Of a stretch of DNA of 49,155 nucleotides, positions 24,010-33,607 are shown piece by piece. The stretch is from NCBI GenBank assembly GCA_017466665.1, contig JAFTTQ010000100.1, positions 1 to 49,155 on the forward strand. Reading direction: 5' to 3'. The translations under genes were made by a program, and so were the position numbers. Every line of letters starts with the position of its first letter. Position 1 is the stretch's first letter. Under the pieces are notes generated by a model. That model did not search any database, was not told the origin of the DNA, and was given only the letters and a program-made list of their open reading frames with translations. This stretch comes from Oscillospiraceae bacterium. Its GTDB lineage: Bacteria > Bacillota > Clostridia > Oscillospirales > Oscillospiraceae.

Positions 24010-25734
24010 TTAACCATTGTATTGTCTGGCTGTATATTTCTTCAGAATCTCATTGGTAGCAATTACTTCAGCATTTTCAAAGAACTGATCCAGGGTCATT
24101 TCGCCGTTGCGAACCTTGGTGTTGAGCACATTGGACCAGCCATTGATCCATTCACCGTCTTCCACATATGCCCAGTCACCGACAGAAGAAAACTCTGCCA
24201 TTTCCACAGCCGCGATCCGGTTGGCGGGTACATAGTTTTCGGTCAGGCACAAATATTCCTCGGAATACGCCAGACTCTTCTGGTTCGGAATCGCATTATT
24301 TCGCTTCATCAGCTCTTTCTGACCATCCAGACCGGCCACATAGGAGATAAATTCCCAAGCAGCCTGCTTATTCTTAGCGTTAGCAGGAATGGCAAAACCG
24401 TAGTCATAGCTATGGGTAGCGCGCTTACCAAAAGCATTGGTGCCGTTGACGGTCTTGATGGAACCGTCCTCGTTGTACTCACGGTACTGGTAAAGGGGTG
24501 CAACATCCCACTTCTTACCCAGCAGGTTCATAGTTTCGCCAATGTCGTAACCCAATTTGCCTTCCATAGAAACCATTGCAACCTCACCGGTGGTAAAATA
24601 GCCGGACATAGAGGTCGCATCCAAAGCATTGGGAGTGGGAGAAACAGCGTAGCCATAATCGCCCTCTGTTACCAGTGCGCCAGTGGACTGGGACAGCTTT
24701 GCAAACTCTGTGAACATATCCTTGTTGGAGGGCAGCGGATACAGATTCTGTGCGCTCAAATAACCGGCAATGGTGCTGTCACTCTGGTTGGCTGCAACAA
24801 AATTCTTATCGGCATAGGACAACAGGTCACCCTCGTTGTAAGTTGGTCCATTGATGGTCACGCTTGCACTGCCGGTGACCAAATAGTTAGGATTGGAATC
24901 GCCCAGAGCAAATATGTACTGCTGCTTGGCCTCGTCCCACTCCAGACAGTCAGCACCAACAGACCAGCCGTGGGCAAACCACCACTCACTCATAAATCCA
25001 TAAGTAGAACCAGATGCGCTGTTATAAGCCTTGGTGAAGATCTTGCTCAGAGCTACCAGCTCTTCCCAGTTCATAGGAATGCGGTTATTGAACACATGGT
25101 ACTTACCGTCTGCACGGGCAGTCATACCCTCAACAGGGGCAGTATCGTAAACATAGTAGCCGTGGGGCAGCAGGTTACCGGTCAGTTCATCTTCAGGAAT
25201 AGAAATAATATTGATGCTCTGCTGATTAAAAAGATCAACATTATAATACATAATTGCAGGATTGATGCCGTTAGGAATGGCGTAATAATCAGAGCCAATG
25301 CCGGAATAACCTGTTTCCGGATTGTAGCTGAAACGCTCCACACCACTTTCCCACATATCATCCAAAGAGAAATTCGGATTTGTGTCCGCTGCAATATAGC
25401 TGTCCAGCTTTTCCAGATAGCCCTCGGAAACATAACTCTTGACCAGCTTGTCGTCTACCATAATAACATCGGGAGGATTGCTGCCGCGTAAGGTGTTAGA
25501 CAAACCGGAAGCATAACCGGCACTCTGAGGAACCAGTGTAACTGTAATATGAGGGTGAGTATTGTTAAAATCCTCAACAAGCTTCATCCAGGTATCCAAG
25601 CCCTGAGCACTAACCTCTACCCAAAAAGATACCTTGGTCTTACCCTTGGTTTTTTCGCCGCCACCGCAAGCCGCAAGGCTCAGTGTCAGCAGTGCTACCA
25701 AAACGACTGCCAGAATTCTTTGCATCTTTTTCAT
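24010..25734 (-). CDS. Extracellular solute-binding lipoprotein of a sugar ABC transporter
   Basis: This 574-residue protein has a lipoprotein signal peptide with lipobox LSLAAC (Cys23) and a family-1 sugar-binding fold (KVSFWVEVSAQGLDTWMKLVEDFNNTHPHITV, GSNPPDVIMVDD, PANAKNKQAAWEFISYVAG). At 574 residues it is longer than typical (~420-450), with inserts in the middle, as in proteins binding oligosaccharides. CAGGAGG lies 10 nt upstream of ATG 25734. It is second in the operon after the AraC regulator. Its permease is truncated, so unless permeases are supplied from elsewhere this binding protein cannot drive uptake. Confidence 0.92.
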   Translation of the reverse strand: MKKMQRILAVVLVALLTLSLAACGGGEKTKGKTKVSFWVEVSAQGLDTWMKLVEDFNNTHPHITVTLVPQSAGYASGLSNTLRGSNPPDVIMVDDKLVKSYVSEGYLEKLDSYIAADTNPNFSLDDMWESGVERFSYNPETGYSGIGSDYYAIPNGINPAIMYYNVDLFNQQSINIISIPEDELTGNLLPHGYYVYDTAPVEGMTARADGKYHVFNNRIPMNWEELVALSKIFTKAYNSASGSTYGFMSEWWFAHGWSVGADCLEWDEAKQQYIFALGDSNPNYLVTGSASVTINGPTYNEGDLLSYADKNFVAANQSDSTIAGYLSAQNLYPLPSNKDMFTEFAKLSQSTGALVTEGDYGYAVSPTPNALDATSMSGYFTTGEVAMVSMEGKLGYDIGETMNLLGKKWDVAPLYQYREYNEDGSIKTVNGTNAFGKRATHSYDYGFAIPANAKNKQAAWEFISYVAGLDGQKELMKRNNAIPNQKSLAYSEEYLCLTENYVPANRIAAVEMAEFSSVGDWAYVEDGEWINGWSNVLNTKVRNGEMTLDQFFENAEVIATNEILKKYTARQYNG

Positions 25735-25753
25735 AATGTTTTCCTCCTGAATC

Positions 25754-26641
25754 TTATTTGAAATTGAATTGTTTATCGTTCAGCCATCCGAATACATCTT
25801 CTACCTCCGGCAAAAGCCGGTATTCCGACGGCGTAATTGACTTATGCTTCATAAAAACACGGGCAAAATATTTTTCATCCTGATAGCCAATGCGCATAGC
25901 AATCTGTTTGATCTTCATATCTGTTTCACGCAGATATTTACAAGCCATGGAAATACGGTAATTGTGCAAATACTCCATTGGCGTCATACCAACTTCCTTT
26001 CTCCACACGCTCATCATATAACTGACAGATATATTATTGGCTTTGGCGATTTCCTCCAGGGACATGTCAGAATGATAGTTATTATTGATATAATCAACGC
26101 AGTCCCGAACACGGAAAATCCGGGCTGAGGAATCCCTCTGGGTTCTTCCCTCATCCTGCTTGCTGTAAATCAGTTCACTTAGCAGCTTAAAAACCTGCGC
26201 CACAACACAGATATCCGTTGCAGAGCGGACCGAGTGGATTTCACTCAAGCGGTTGAGCTCATAGATAAAATGCTTTTCCATGGGATATTTCCTATACGGT
26301 CTATTCTCGGAAAATCCACATTTAGCAAGTAGGTTATCAATGCCCTCACCGTCAATATCGATCCATAGATAGCTCCAGGGATCATTTCTGTCGGGATAAT
26401 ACTCCACAGCAGTATCACTATAAAGCACGAAACACATTCCCGCCTTCAGATTCACTTCCAAATCGTTGTATTTCAGCACACCTCTGCCCTCCCGAATGAA
26501 GTGAAGGGAGTACACCTTTGTAGGCCAGGTGATTTTCTTTTTATCCGGTTTGCAATCCTCCTGACCCATACGGACAACATGCATCCATGCATTTTCTGCC
26601 CAGTCACCGGAATCATCTAAAAAACGCAGTCCAATTTGCAT
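25754..26641 (-). CDS. AraC-family transcriptional regulator of the glycan operon
   Basis: This 295-residue protein has an N-terminal cupin-like sensor domain (VYSLHFIREGRGVLKYNDLEVNLKAGMCFVLYSD) and a C-terminal double helix-turn-helix (MSLEEIAKANNISVSYMMSVWRKEVGMTPMEYLHNYRI and IKQIAMRIGYQDEKYFARVFMKHKSITPSEYR). Regulators of this type sense sugars and switch on nearby hydrolase and transporter genes. ATG 26641 has AAGGAGG 10 nt upstream; an in-frame TTG at 26647 is less likely. It is the first gene of the operon, 19 bp before the binding protein, and has a good promoter, so it may autoregulate. Confidence 0.92.
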   Translation of the reverse strand: MQIGLRFLDDSGDWAENAWMHVVRMGQEDCKPDKKKITWPTKVYSLHFIREGRGVLKYNDLEVNLKAGMCFVLYSDTAVEYYPDRNDPWSYLWIDIDGEGIDNLLAKCGFSENRPYRKYPMEKHFIYELNRLSEIHSVRSATDICVVAQVFKLLSELIYSKQDEGRTQRDSSARIFRVRDCVDYINNNYHSDMSLEEIAKANNISVSYMMSVWRKEVGMTPMEYLHNYRISMACKYLRETDMKIKQIAMRIGYQDEKYFARVFMKHKSITPSEYRLLPEVEDVFGWLNDKQFNFK

Positions 26642-26684
26642 TTTCAAAGCACCTCCTTGTAGTTACCTACATTGTACCATAGTT

Positions 26685-26714
26685 ATTATATTTTTTGCGT
26701 TTGCCAATCGTCAA
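26685..26714 (-). promoter_or_regulatory. Sigma-A promoter of the araC-led glycan operon
   Basis: On the minus strand TTGACG (26714-26709) and TATAAT (26690-26685) are 18 bp apart, about 44 nt upstream of the start codon. No clear operator repeat was identified. Confidence 0.75.
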
Positions 26715-26854
26715 TGCACTTTGCCTAATACAATAAGATTGTCCACCTGTTTTTTGTGCATTATTCCTTAAACATTCCAGTTTTTTTAATTTCATCCAGG
26801 AAAGACAAAAGGAATTCAACTATAATGGTTCAATAATATTGTCCTTTGCCGCAG

Positions 26855-26896
26855 AAAAGGCGAACCCGTTTCCCTCTTGGAAAACGAATTCGCCTA
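26855..26896 (-). terminator. Terminator after proC
   Basis: On the minus strand AGGCGAA...GTTTTCC / GGAAAC...TTCGCCT forms a long stem followed by TTTCT. It ends the proBAC operon ahead of the araC promoter. Confidence 0.8.
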
Positions 26897-26913
26897 TCAA
26901 GTATTTCTAAAAC

Positions 26914-27717
26914 TTATTTTCCTAATTCCTGGTTTCTTTTGTAGGATGCGATTACGGCATCCGATACTGTCTCCGGGAAATTGCCATTTTGCAGAGCATA
27001 GATGCCCTCGATGGTAGAGCCGCCAGGAGAGCATACTGCCTGTCGAAGCTGGGATGGCTGCATGGAAGATTCCAGAGCCAGCTTTGCAGAGCCAAGCAGC
27101 ATTTGCTTGGCATAAAGCTCAGCCTTATCCTCCGGCAATCCGCAGGCAACACCGCCCTGAGTAAGTGCCTCAATAAATAAAAACGCAAAGGCGGGGCCGC
27201 AGCTTGCAACCGATGTGCCAGCGTCGATCAGATTTTCCGGCAGCTTATCCATAGTACCTGCATACTGCATACACTTCAGGAAGCCCGCCTGCTGCTCCTG
27301 AGTGACATTTTCTGTTGCATCATAAAGAATCATACCCACACCAACCGAAACCGGCATATTGGGCATAATGCGGATCACAGGGTACTTCTCCCCTGCCAGT
27401 TCCTGAATCCGTGCCATTGGAACGCCTGCCGCCATGGAAACAAGCACAAACGGATCCTGCCTCTGTGACAAAATGGGAGAGAGCTCTAAAAACAAAGATT
27501 CCATCATTTGCGGCTTAACACCCAAAAAGATATAGCTGCACTGGCTGACTGCCTCTAAAGAAACACTGTTGCAGGAAAGCTCCCTGCCAAGAGTCTCTGC
27601 CTTTTCGGTGCATTTATCGAACAAATAGATCTCCTGTGCAGGCATCGCCTTCGCGGCAGCCTTTGCCAAAGCACCCCCCATATTGCCGGTGCCTATAAAA
27701 CCAACTGTTGTTTTCAT
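26914..27717 (-). CDS. proC: Pyrroline-5-carboxylate reductase
   Basis: ProC carries out the NAD(P)H-dependent last step of proline synthesis. The 267-residue protein has the N-terminal nucleotide-binding motif GFIGTGNMGGALA, the middle IRIMPNMPVSVGVGM and the C-terminal signature QLRQAVCSPGGSTIEGIYALQ. Length is normal. GGGGAG lies 6 nt upstream of ATG 27717, and the gene starts 11 nt after proA. It is the third gene of a complete glutamate-to-proline operon. Confidence 0.96.
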   Translation of the reverse strand: MKTTVGFIGTGNMGGALAKAAAKAMPAQEIYLFDKCTEKAETLGRELSCNSVSLEAVSQCSYIFLGVKPQMMESLFLELSPILSQRQDPFVLVSMAAGVPMARIQELAGEKYPVIRIMPNMPVSVGVGMILYDATENVTQEQQAGFLKCMQYAGTMDKLPENLIDAGTSVASCGPAFAFLFIEALTQGGVACGLPEDKAELYAKQMLLGSAKLALESSMQPSQLRQAVCSPGGSTIEGIYALQNGNFPETVSDAVIASYKRNQELGK

Positions 27718-27728
27718 TTCATACTCCC

Positions 27729-28976
27729 CTATCGGATCTGTCCGTTTCCACGGATCACATATTTATAGCAGCAAAGCTCTTCAAGCGCCATTGGGCCTCT
27801 GGCGTGAAGCTTTTGGGTGGATATTCCCATTTCACAGCCTAATCCAAATTCGCCCCCATCGGTAAAACGGGTGGAGCAATTAACATAAACCGCGGCGCTG
27901 TCAACTGTTCTTGTAAAATAATCGGCTGACTCCGGATTCGAGGTAATGATTGCCTCACTGTGTCCTGTGGAATGCGCTAAAATATGACGAACGGCTTCCT
28001 GAACATCCGAAACAACGCCCACAGCTAAAATATAATCCAAAAATTCTGTGTCAAAGTCATTTTCACCGGCAGCAATTCCGGGAATGATGTTTTGAGCGGT
28101 AGAATCCAAGCGAAGCTCAACCGGGCAATCCTTATGGTCTGAAACCAATTTCCGGTACAGCTTAGGCAGAAATTCCTCCGCAATATCTTGATGAACCAAA
28201 CAGACCTCCGCGGCATTGCAAACTGAGGGACGGCTGGTTTTGGCATTTTCCAATATAGAAAGTGCCATCTCCTGATCTGCAGACTTGTCCACAAAGATAT
28301 GGCAAATACCGGTGCCGGTCTGAATACAGGGAACCTTTGCGTTTTCCGTACAGGCTTTGATCAATCCTGCTCCACCCCGCGGAATCAGCAAGTCTACCAA
28401 GCCTACGGCAGTCATAAGCTCCTGTGCGCTTTGCCGGGAGGTGTCCTGTACAAGCTGGACAAGCTCCTTGGGTAATCCGACAGCAGCAAGCCCCTGCTGC
28501 ATTGCCCTGACAATGGCATTGGCGCTTCGAAATGCCTCCTTGCCGCCCCGCAGCACACAGGCATTGCCGGATTTCAATGCAAGAGCTGCGGCATCGGAGG
28601 TCACATTGGGACGGCTTTCATAAATAATCGCAACTACTCCCATAGGAACACCGACTTTTTCGATTACCATACCGTTGGGGCGTTCCACTCTCTGCCGCAC
28701 TCTGCCCACAGGATTGGGCAGCTTTACAACCTGACGGATCCCCTCCGCCATAGCACTGACCCGGCTTTGCGTCAGCAGGAGCCTGTCAAGCATAACCTGA
28801 GAAATATGATCCTTTGCCGCATCCATATCCTGCGCATTGGCGCTGAGGATATCCGGGCAGGCTGCTTCCAAAGCATCTGCCATAGCGGAAAGCGCCTTAT
28901 TTTTTGTTTGGGTATCTGCCGTCACCAGCGACGGTGCTGCCGCCTTGGCAGCCCGTAAAATATCATAGGTAGTCAT
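27729..28976 (-). CDS. proA: Glutamate-5-semialdehyde dehydrogenase (gamma-glutamyl phosphate reductase)
   Basis: ProA reduces gamma-glutamyl phosphate to glutamate semialdehyde with NADPH. The 415-residue protein belongs to the aldehyde dehydrogenase superfamily, with [36 protein letters not shown], the catalytic-cysteine segment [14 protein letters not shown] and the C-terminal [31 protein letters not shown] 28976 overlaps the proB stop (ATGA), which couples the two enzymes that share an unstable intermediate. An upstream in-frame start at 28985 would enter proB without a better ribosome binding site. Confidence 0.96.
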   Translation of the reverse strand: MTTYDILRAAKAAAPSLVTADTQTKNKALSAMADALEAACPDILSANAQDMDAAKDHISQVMLDRLLLTQSRVSAMAEGIRQVVKLPNPVGRVRQRVERPNGMVIEKVGVPMGVVAIIYESRPNVTSDAAALALKSGNACVLRGGKEAFRSANAIVRAMQQGLAAVGLPKELVQLVQDTSRQSAQELMTAVGLVDLLIPRGGAGLIKACTENAKVPCIQTGTGICHIFVDKSADQEMALSILENAKTSRPSVCNAAEVCLVHQDIAEEFLPKLYRKLVSDHKDCPVELRLDSTAQNIIPGIAAGENDFDTEFLDYILAVGVVSDVQEAVRHILAHSTGHSEAIITSNPESADYFTRTVDSAAVYVNCSTRFTDGGEFGLGCEMGISTQKLHARGPMALEELCCYKYVIRGNGQIR

Positions 28977-29761
28977 ACACAGCATCCCTTTCCGGCAAAG
29001 CGGGTGCCTACCTGCCTGCCATCAAACAAATCATACAAAACCTCTGGGTTTTCTCCGTTGGCAATCACCATATCAATTCCGGCTTGGGTTGCAATATTCG
29101 CCGCCTTTAATTTTGTCGCCATGCCTCCGGAGCCTAAGGATGAGCCGGTGCCGCCAGCCAAGGCCAAAACCTCAGGTGTGATCCTTTCAACGACTGGAAT
29201 CAACACAGCATTGGGGTCTTTTCTGGGATCGGCAGTATACAGCCCATCAATATCCGAAAGCAGAATCAGCAGATCTGCCTTTACAAGCCGCGCCACAATG
29301 GCTGAAAGGGTATCATTTTCCCCGATGGTGGTTTGAATACCAATCTCGTCGGTGGCAACAGCATCATTTTCATTGATAATGGGCAGAGCATTCCAGCTTA
29401 GCAATCTCTCAAGCGTATCGTGAACGTGAACACTGCGGCGTGGATCGTGAATATCGTCTGCGGTCAGCAGAATCTGCGCCACATTATGGCTGTACTCGCC
29501 AAAAAGCTTATCATATGTATACATCAGCTCGCACTGACCAACAGCCGCGGCAGCCTGCTTGCCGGGCATATCCTCGGGACGGCCATGAAGTCCCAGCTTT
29601 CCTACACCCATACCGATGGCGCCGGAGGAAACCAATATGATCTCATGACCAGCATTTTTCAGATCGCTTAAAACCTTGCATAAAAGCTCCACCCTGCGGA
29701 TATTCAGCCGCCCGCCGTTATGTGCCAGCGTGGAAGTTCCTACCTTTACAACAATTCGCAT
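28973..29761 (-). CDS. proB: Glutamate 5-kinase lacking the PUA domain
   Basis: ProB phosphorylates glutamate, the first step of proline synthesis and usually feedback-inhibited by proline. Motifs are [38 protein letters not shown] and [16 protein letters not shown] of the amino acid kinase fold. At 262 residues it ends after the kinase domain and lacks the ~100-residue C-terminal PUA domain of the E. coli enzyme, as in several other Firmicutes. GAGGG lies 7 nt upstream of ATG 29761. It is the first gene of proB-proA-proC. Confidence 0.95.
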   Translation of the reverse strand: MRIVVKVGTSTLAHNGGRLNIRRVELLCKVLSDLKNAGHEIILVSSGAIGMGVGKLGLHGRPEDMPGKQAAAAVGQCELMYTYDKLFGEYSHNVAQILLTADDIHDPRRSVHVHDTLERLLSWNALPIINENDAVATDEIGIQTTIGENDTLSAIVARLVKADLLILLSDIDGLYTADPRKDPNAVLIPVVERITPEVLALAGGTGSSLGSGGMATKLKAANIATQAGIDMVIANGENPEVLYDLFDGRQVGTRFAGKGCCV

Positions 29762-29793
29762 GGTTAATCCCTCGTTTCCAAATAATTAAAAGA

Positions 29794-29822
29794 ATTGTAC
29801 AACATTTTGCTCTGTAAATCAA
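29794..29822 (-). promoter_or_regulatory. Sigma-A promoter of proBAC
   Basis: On the minus strand TTGATT (29822-29817) and TACAAT (29799-29794) are 17 bp apart, 32 nt upstream of the proB start. The leader is too short for a T-box or riboswitch. Confidence 0.7.
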
Positions 29823-29827
29823 TAACT

Positions 29828-29860
29828 AAAACCACCTGCGGAGGAAAACTCCACAGGTGG
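29828..29860 (-). terminator. Terminator after the glycosyltransferase gene
   Basis: On the minus strand CCACCTGtGGAG-tttt-CCTCCgCAGGTGG is followed by TTTTAG. It isolates the glycosyltransferase gene from the proline operon. Confidence 0.85.
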
Positions 29861-29866
29861 CAAAAA

Positions 29867-31015
29867 CTATTTGACAACAGCATCATAAAGTGCTTCCACA
29901 GAATCGCCAAAGGTATGCTTATCAAAGGACATAGCAATACTGCGGCTGTGCTCTCCGGCGATGGCACGCCACCTGGGATTCTCACAAATGGCATAAAAGT
30001 ACTTTAAAAAGGATTCCTCATCGGAATATGTATAACCGTTAACACCGCCGATCAAAACCTCCTGCAAGCAGGGATCCTCCCGGCAGAGCAGAGGCAAGCC
30101 GTTGGCCGCTGCCTCAATATAGGTCAAGCCCTGGGTCTCACTGGTAGACGCGCTGGCAAAGAAATCTCCAAGCTGATAGTAGTTTTGAACCTCTGCGGGA
30201 TCTACCATACCTGTGAAGATCACCCGTTCCTGAAGCTCAAGCTCGGCGGCAAGCTCCTCCAAATGCGCTCTGGCAGGCCCATCGCCAACGATCAAAAACA
30301 CCAGATCCTGCCTGCCTTCGGTTGCTTTGGCAAACATTCGGATCAGCTCATCGATATTCTTTTCGGTTCCCAATCTGCCTAAATTCAGCATAACCGTCTG
30401 ACTGTCGCTGATGCCAAGGCGGCGGCGCTTTTTCATCCGTTCTTCCGGGGTTATGCGATTTTTATATCGCTCCAAATTGATCCCGCTGGGAATAACTTGG
30501 ATGGGATTACTAAGTCCATAATCCCGCAAAACATTCTCGACCTTATGGGTCGGCGCAATGACCTGGGATACTTTTTTCAGCCGATACTTCGAGAAGGTAC
30601 TGACCGCGCGCTTACTCAGACTTTTTACCGGCACAAGATAGGTAAAATACTGCTCATACAAAGTGTGATAGGTATGTACGATAGGCGCTCCTGTACACTT
30701 GGAAATGCGGGAGGCATATTGGAAGGTAAAAAATTCACACTGGCTATGGATCACATCCGGCTTCCAAAGGATCAGCTCCTTGATAAGCTTATGACGATAG
30801 GATGTGGGCATTCGCACATCCGGGTACACCGCATCCAGAGAAATCGACCGAATATAATACACATGCCCTTCCCTACGGCTATTATTATTGCCGGAAAGGG
30901 TCAGAATGCGAACATCGTGACCGTCAGCAACCAGCTCATCATAAAGATTCCTAACAGAGGTTACAACACCGTTGGTCGTGACCGTATATAAATCAGTTGT
31001 AATTAAAATTTTCAT
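29867..31015 (-). CDS. Family-4 glycosyltransferase, diacylglycerol glucosyltransferase-like
   Basis: This 382-residue GT-B fold enzyme starts KILITTDLYTVTTNGVVTSVRNLYDEL, a pattern typical of Firmicute glycosyltransferases that add glucose to diacylglycerol or build related glycolipids. The C-terminal domain has VMLNLGRLGTEKNIDELI, VIFTGMVDPAEV and the EX7E-type motif SETQGLTYIEAAANG that binds the sugar nucleotide. ATG 31015 is preferred; the in-frame TTG six bases upstream has no better site, and the ribosome binding site is poor in both cases. It stands alone between two terminators. A glycolipid role is likely from family resemblance but is not shown. Confidence 0.85.
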   Translation of the reverse strand: MKILITTDLYTVTTNGVVTSVRNLYDELVADGHDVRILTLSGNNNSRREGHVYYIRSISLDAVYPDVRMPTSYRHKLIKELILWKPDVIHSQCEFFTFQYASRISKCTGAPIVHTYHTLYEQYFTYLVPVKSLSKRAVSTFSKYRLKKVSQVIAPTHKVENVLRDYGLSNPIQVIPSGINLERYKNRITPEERMKKRRRLGISDSQTVMLNLGRLGTEKNIDELIRMFAKATEGRQDLVFLIVGDGPARAHLEELAAELELQERVIFTGMVDPAEVQNYYQLGDFFASASTSETQGLTYIEAAANGLPLLCREDPCLQEVLIGGVNGYTYSDEESFLKYFYAICENPRWRAIAGEHSRSIAMSFDKHTFGDSVEALYDAVVK

Positions 31016-31116
31016 AGGCAAAACGTCATTCTATCTATTTGCGTGTCGTTTACGGATCAAGTATATTTTGTAACTTTTTCCAAGCAATGTCAAGAAAATT
31101 TTTGATAAAAATCAGT

Positions 31117-31152
31117 ATAAAAAACTGTGGTATCCCTTTTGAGATACCACAG
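31117..31152 (-). terminator. Terminator at the end of the pyrimidine operon
   Basis: On the minus strand CTGTGGTATC / GATACCACAG is a perfect ten-base stem followed by TTTTTTA, 7 bp after the pyrB stop. Confidence 0.93.
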
Positions 31153-31158
31153 AAGAAA

Positions 31159-32244
31159 TTATCGGAATTTTTTTGCCTCGCAGTACAGGCAGCGGCACTC
31201 ACCGGTTTCGTCGTTTACCAGCTTAAATTTATGGGGGATCTCCTGCTCTGTAAAGCTGATGCACCGGTCATTGTCGCAGAAAAGCTCATCCACAAGGATA
31301 TTCTTTTCCTCAGGCATTTGCACACCGTTTTCGGCATCCTTTAACAGCTTTAAGATCAGTGCCATACGCATATATTTGCCGTTTAATGCCTGACGGAAAT
31401 ATGCAGCTCTGGGATCGTCGTCCACCTTAACACTGATCTCATTGACACGGGGCAGCGGATGAAGTACCCGCATGGATTCCTTGGCAAGCTTCATTTTCTC
31501 CGCTGTCAGCACATAGCTGTCCTTTAAGCGGTTATAGTCCTCTGCACGGTCAAACCGCTCTCTCTGAATACGGGTCATATACAGAACATCCAGTTCCGGG
31601 ATAGCATCCTCCAGAGATTCCGTTTCCACATAGGACATTCCGTTCTTTGCCAGCACTTCCTTTTTCATATAGCCAGGAAGCTGCAATTCCTTGGGAGAAA
31701 TCAAAACAACCTTCACATTTTTATACCGGGTCAGCGCAGCTAACAAAGAGTGCACCGTTCTGCCGTGCTTCAAGTCGCCGCAGCAGCCCACAGTCAAATT
31801 ATCGAAATGACCGTTTTCCCGATAAATGGTCAAAAGGTCTGCCAGGGTTTGTGTGGGATGGCAGTGACCGCCATCACCGGCATTGATGACCGGGATCGTG
31901 GCATTTTGAGAGGCTACATAAGGCGCACCCTCCAAAGGATGGCGGATCGCCATAATATCGGCATAGCAGGAAATAACCCTTGCGGTATCTGCCATACTCT
32001 CGCCCTTGCTTGCAGATGAGGAACCGGCATCACTAAAGCCGACCACACTGCCGCCCAATTCCAGCATTGCCGCTTCAAAGCTCAGCCGTGTCCGGGTAGA
32101 AGGCTCAAAGAATAGTGTTGCCAGCTTCTTACCACGGCAAGCATCGGAATATTTTTCCGGATGCTCACCGATATCGGAGGCAACGGACAAAAGCTCATAC
32201 AGCTCCTCCACGGAAAAATCCGTAATATCGATCAAACTTCTCAT
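31159..32244 (-). CDS. pyrB: Aspartate carbamoyltransferase with fused PyrI-type zinc domain
   Basis: PyrB condenses carbamoyl phosphate with aspartate, the committed step of pyrimidine synthesis. Residues 1-305 are the catalytic chain, with [15 protein letters not shown] (carbamoyl-phosphate loop at 49-53), [29 protein letters not shown] and HPLPRVNEI. The chain continues for about 55 residues, ending with [11 protein letters not shown] (Cys323, Cys328) and CRCLYCE (Cys352, Cys355). The C-x4-C and C-x2-C pairs, with CIS and YCE next to them, match the zinc domain of the regulatory chain PyrI. The allosteric nucleotide-binding part of PyrI is absent. The start shares one base with the pyrE stop (TAATG). 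It is the last gene of the operon. Confidence 0.95.
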   Translation of the reverse strand: MRSLIDITDFSVEELYELLSVASDIGEHPEKYSDACRGKKLATLFFEPSTRTRLSFEAAMLELGGSVVGFSDAGSSSASKGESMADTARVISCYADIMAIRHPLEGAPYVASQNATIPVINAGDGGHCHPTQTLADLLTIYRENGHFDNLTVGCCGDLKHGRTVHSLLAALTRYKNVKVVLISPKELQLPGYMKKEVLAKNGMSYVETESLEDAIPELDVLYMTRIQRERFDRAEDYNRLKDSYVLTAEKMKLAKESMRVLHPLPRVNEISVKVDDDPRAAYFRQALNGKYMRMALILKLLKDAENGVQMPEEKNILVDELFCDNDRCISFTEQEIPHKFKLVNDETGECRCLYCEAKKFR

Positions 32245-32897
32245 TATTTTGCTCCGTTCACAGCCAGGTAGTTGCGGATGCGGGCAACATTTTCAGCGTT
32301 GGACGCATCCTCCTCCAAATATTCGATAATATCATATACATCCACAACAGAGTATACAGGGAACCCAAATTCCTCCTCCACCTCTGCCATTGCGGATTTT
32401 TCACCCTTACCTTTTTCCTTACGGTCGACCATCACAAAGGTAGCTGCCACTTTCACACCGTTTAAGGAGGAAAGATTTGCCATGCTTTCCCGGATGGCTG
32501 TACCGGCAGTGATCACATCCTCCACAATGACAACTTCCTCACCGCTTGTGGGAACATAGCCTACAAAAATGCCGCCCTCGCCGTGATCCTTGGCTTCCTT
32601 ACGGTTAAAGAAGAAAGGAACGTCCAAGCCCGCCTTGGACAGTGCCACAGCAGAGGAAACCGCAATGGAAATACCCTTATAGGCAGGGCCATATAAAACT
32701 GTACGCTTATTGCCGATCTTCTCAAAATATGATTTTGCGTAAAACTCGCCTAACTTGGCGATCTGGTCGCCGGTTTTGATATCGCCTGCATTGATAAAAT
32801 AAGGGATCTTCCGTCCGCTCTTTGCAGTGAAATCACCAAATTTCAGTACACCTGCATCCTGCAAAAACTGAATAAACTCTCTTTTATAGCCTTCCAT
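32244..32897 (-). CDS. pyrE: Orotate phosphoribosyltransferase
   Basis: PyrE converts orotate and PRPP to orotidine monophosphate. The 217-residue protein has the PRPP-binding motif [16 protein letters not shown] and the [18 protein letters not shown] segment of the family. AAGGAG lies 8 nt upstream of ATG 32897, and 11 bp separate it from pyrF. Its stop is shared with the pyrB start. Confidence 0.96.
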   Translation of the reverse strand: MEGYKREFIQFLQDAGVLKFGDFTAKSGRKIPYFINAGDIKTGDQIAKLGEFYAKSYFEKIGNKRTVLYGPAYKGISIAVSSAVALSKAGLDVPFFFNRKEAKDHGEGGIFVGYVPTSGEEVVIVEDVITAGTAIRESMANLSSLNGVKVAATFVMVDRKEKGKGEKSAMAEVEEEFGFPVYSVVDVYDIIEYLEEDASNAENVARIRNYLAVNGAK

Positions 32898-32908
32898 TTT
32901 CTATCTCC

Positions 32909-33607
32909 TTAATCGCAGAATTCCGAAACACACCGCTCATAGGCAGCAACAGGATCGGATGCAGCGGTGATGGGTCTGCCCACAACAATGTAGTCAGAAC
33001 CGATTTCCTTAGCCTGTGCAGGGGTCATAACCCGCTTCTGATCGCCGGTCTCACCGTCAGCAAAACGAACACCGGGCGTCACAGTCAAAAAGTCCTTGCC
33101 GCAGGAATCGTGTACCTTGCCTGCCTCCAAGGGAGAACATACGATGCCATCCAGACCGGCATTTTTGGCAGTTTGGGCGTAGTGCATTACCACCTGGTCG
33201 ATGGGTTCATGGATCAAAAGATCCCGTTCCATACTCTCCTGATCGGTGGAGGTAAGCTGGGTCACAGCGATCAGCAGCGGACGGCTGCCGTCTTCGCGGG
33301 TCAAACCCTCAAGGGCGGCCTGCATCATAGCGGTCGTACCGGCAGCATGCAAGTTGCAAATATCCACATCCAGGTTAGACAGCACCTTCATTGCCTTTTT
33401 CACGGTATTGGGAATATCGTGAAGCTTCAAGTCCAGGAAGATCTTATGTCCCCGTTCCTTAATTGCACGGACGATGGCAGGCCCTTCGGCATAGAAAAGC
33501 TCCATACCGATCTTCACAAAGGGCTTTCTGCTGGTAAACTTATCCAGAAAAGAAAACACCTGTTCGCCGCTGGAAAAGTCACAGGCTACAATAACGTCCT
33601 TACCCAT
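32909..33607 (-). CDS. pyrF: Orotidine 5'-phosphate decarboxylase
   Basis: PyrF decarboxylates OMP to UMP. The 232-residue protein has IFLDLKLHDIPNTVKKAM, the DxKxxD-type catalytic segment, and the phosphate loop YIVVGRPITAASDPVAAYE. Its ATG 33607 overlaps the pyrD stop by 8 nt, so it is translationally coupled. Confidence 0.96.
   Translation of the reverse strand: MGKDVIVACDFSSGEQVFSFLDKFTSRKPFVKIGMELFYAEGPAIVRAIKERGHKIFLDLKLHDIPNTVKKAMKVLSNLDVDICNLHAAGTTAMMQAALEGLTREDGSRPLLIAVTQLTSTDQESMERDLLIHEPIDQVVMHYAQTAKNAGLDGIVCSPLEAGKVHDSCGKDFLTVTPGVRFADGETGDQKRVMTPAQAKEIGSDYIVVGRPITAASDPVAAYERCVSEFCD

Noticed and set aside
23992..25491. Plus-strand open frame of 499 codons opposite the solute-binding protein gene
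   Set aside because: It is an antisense shadow of a well-conserved lipoprotein gene, has no family motif and no ribosome binding site.
31056..31100. Candidate promoter TTGACA...TATACT before the glycosyltransferase gene
   Set aside because: The spacing is 22 bp, outside the usable range, and no better -10 was found.
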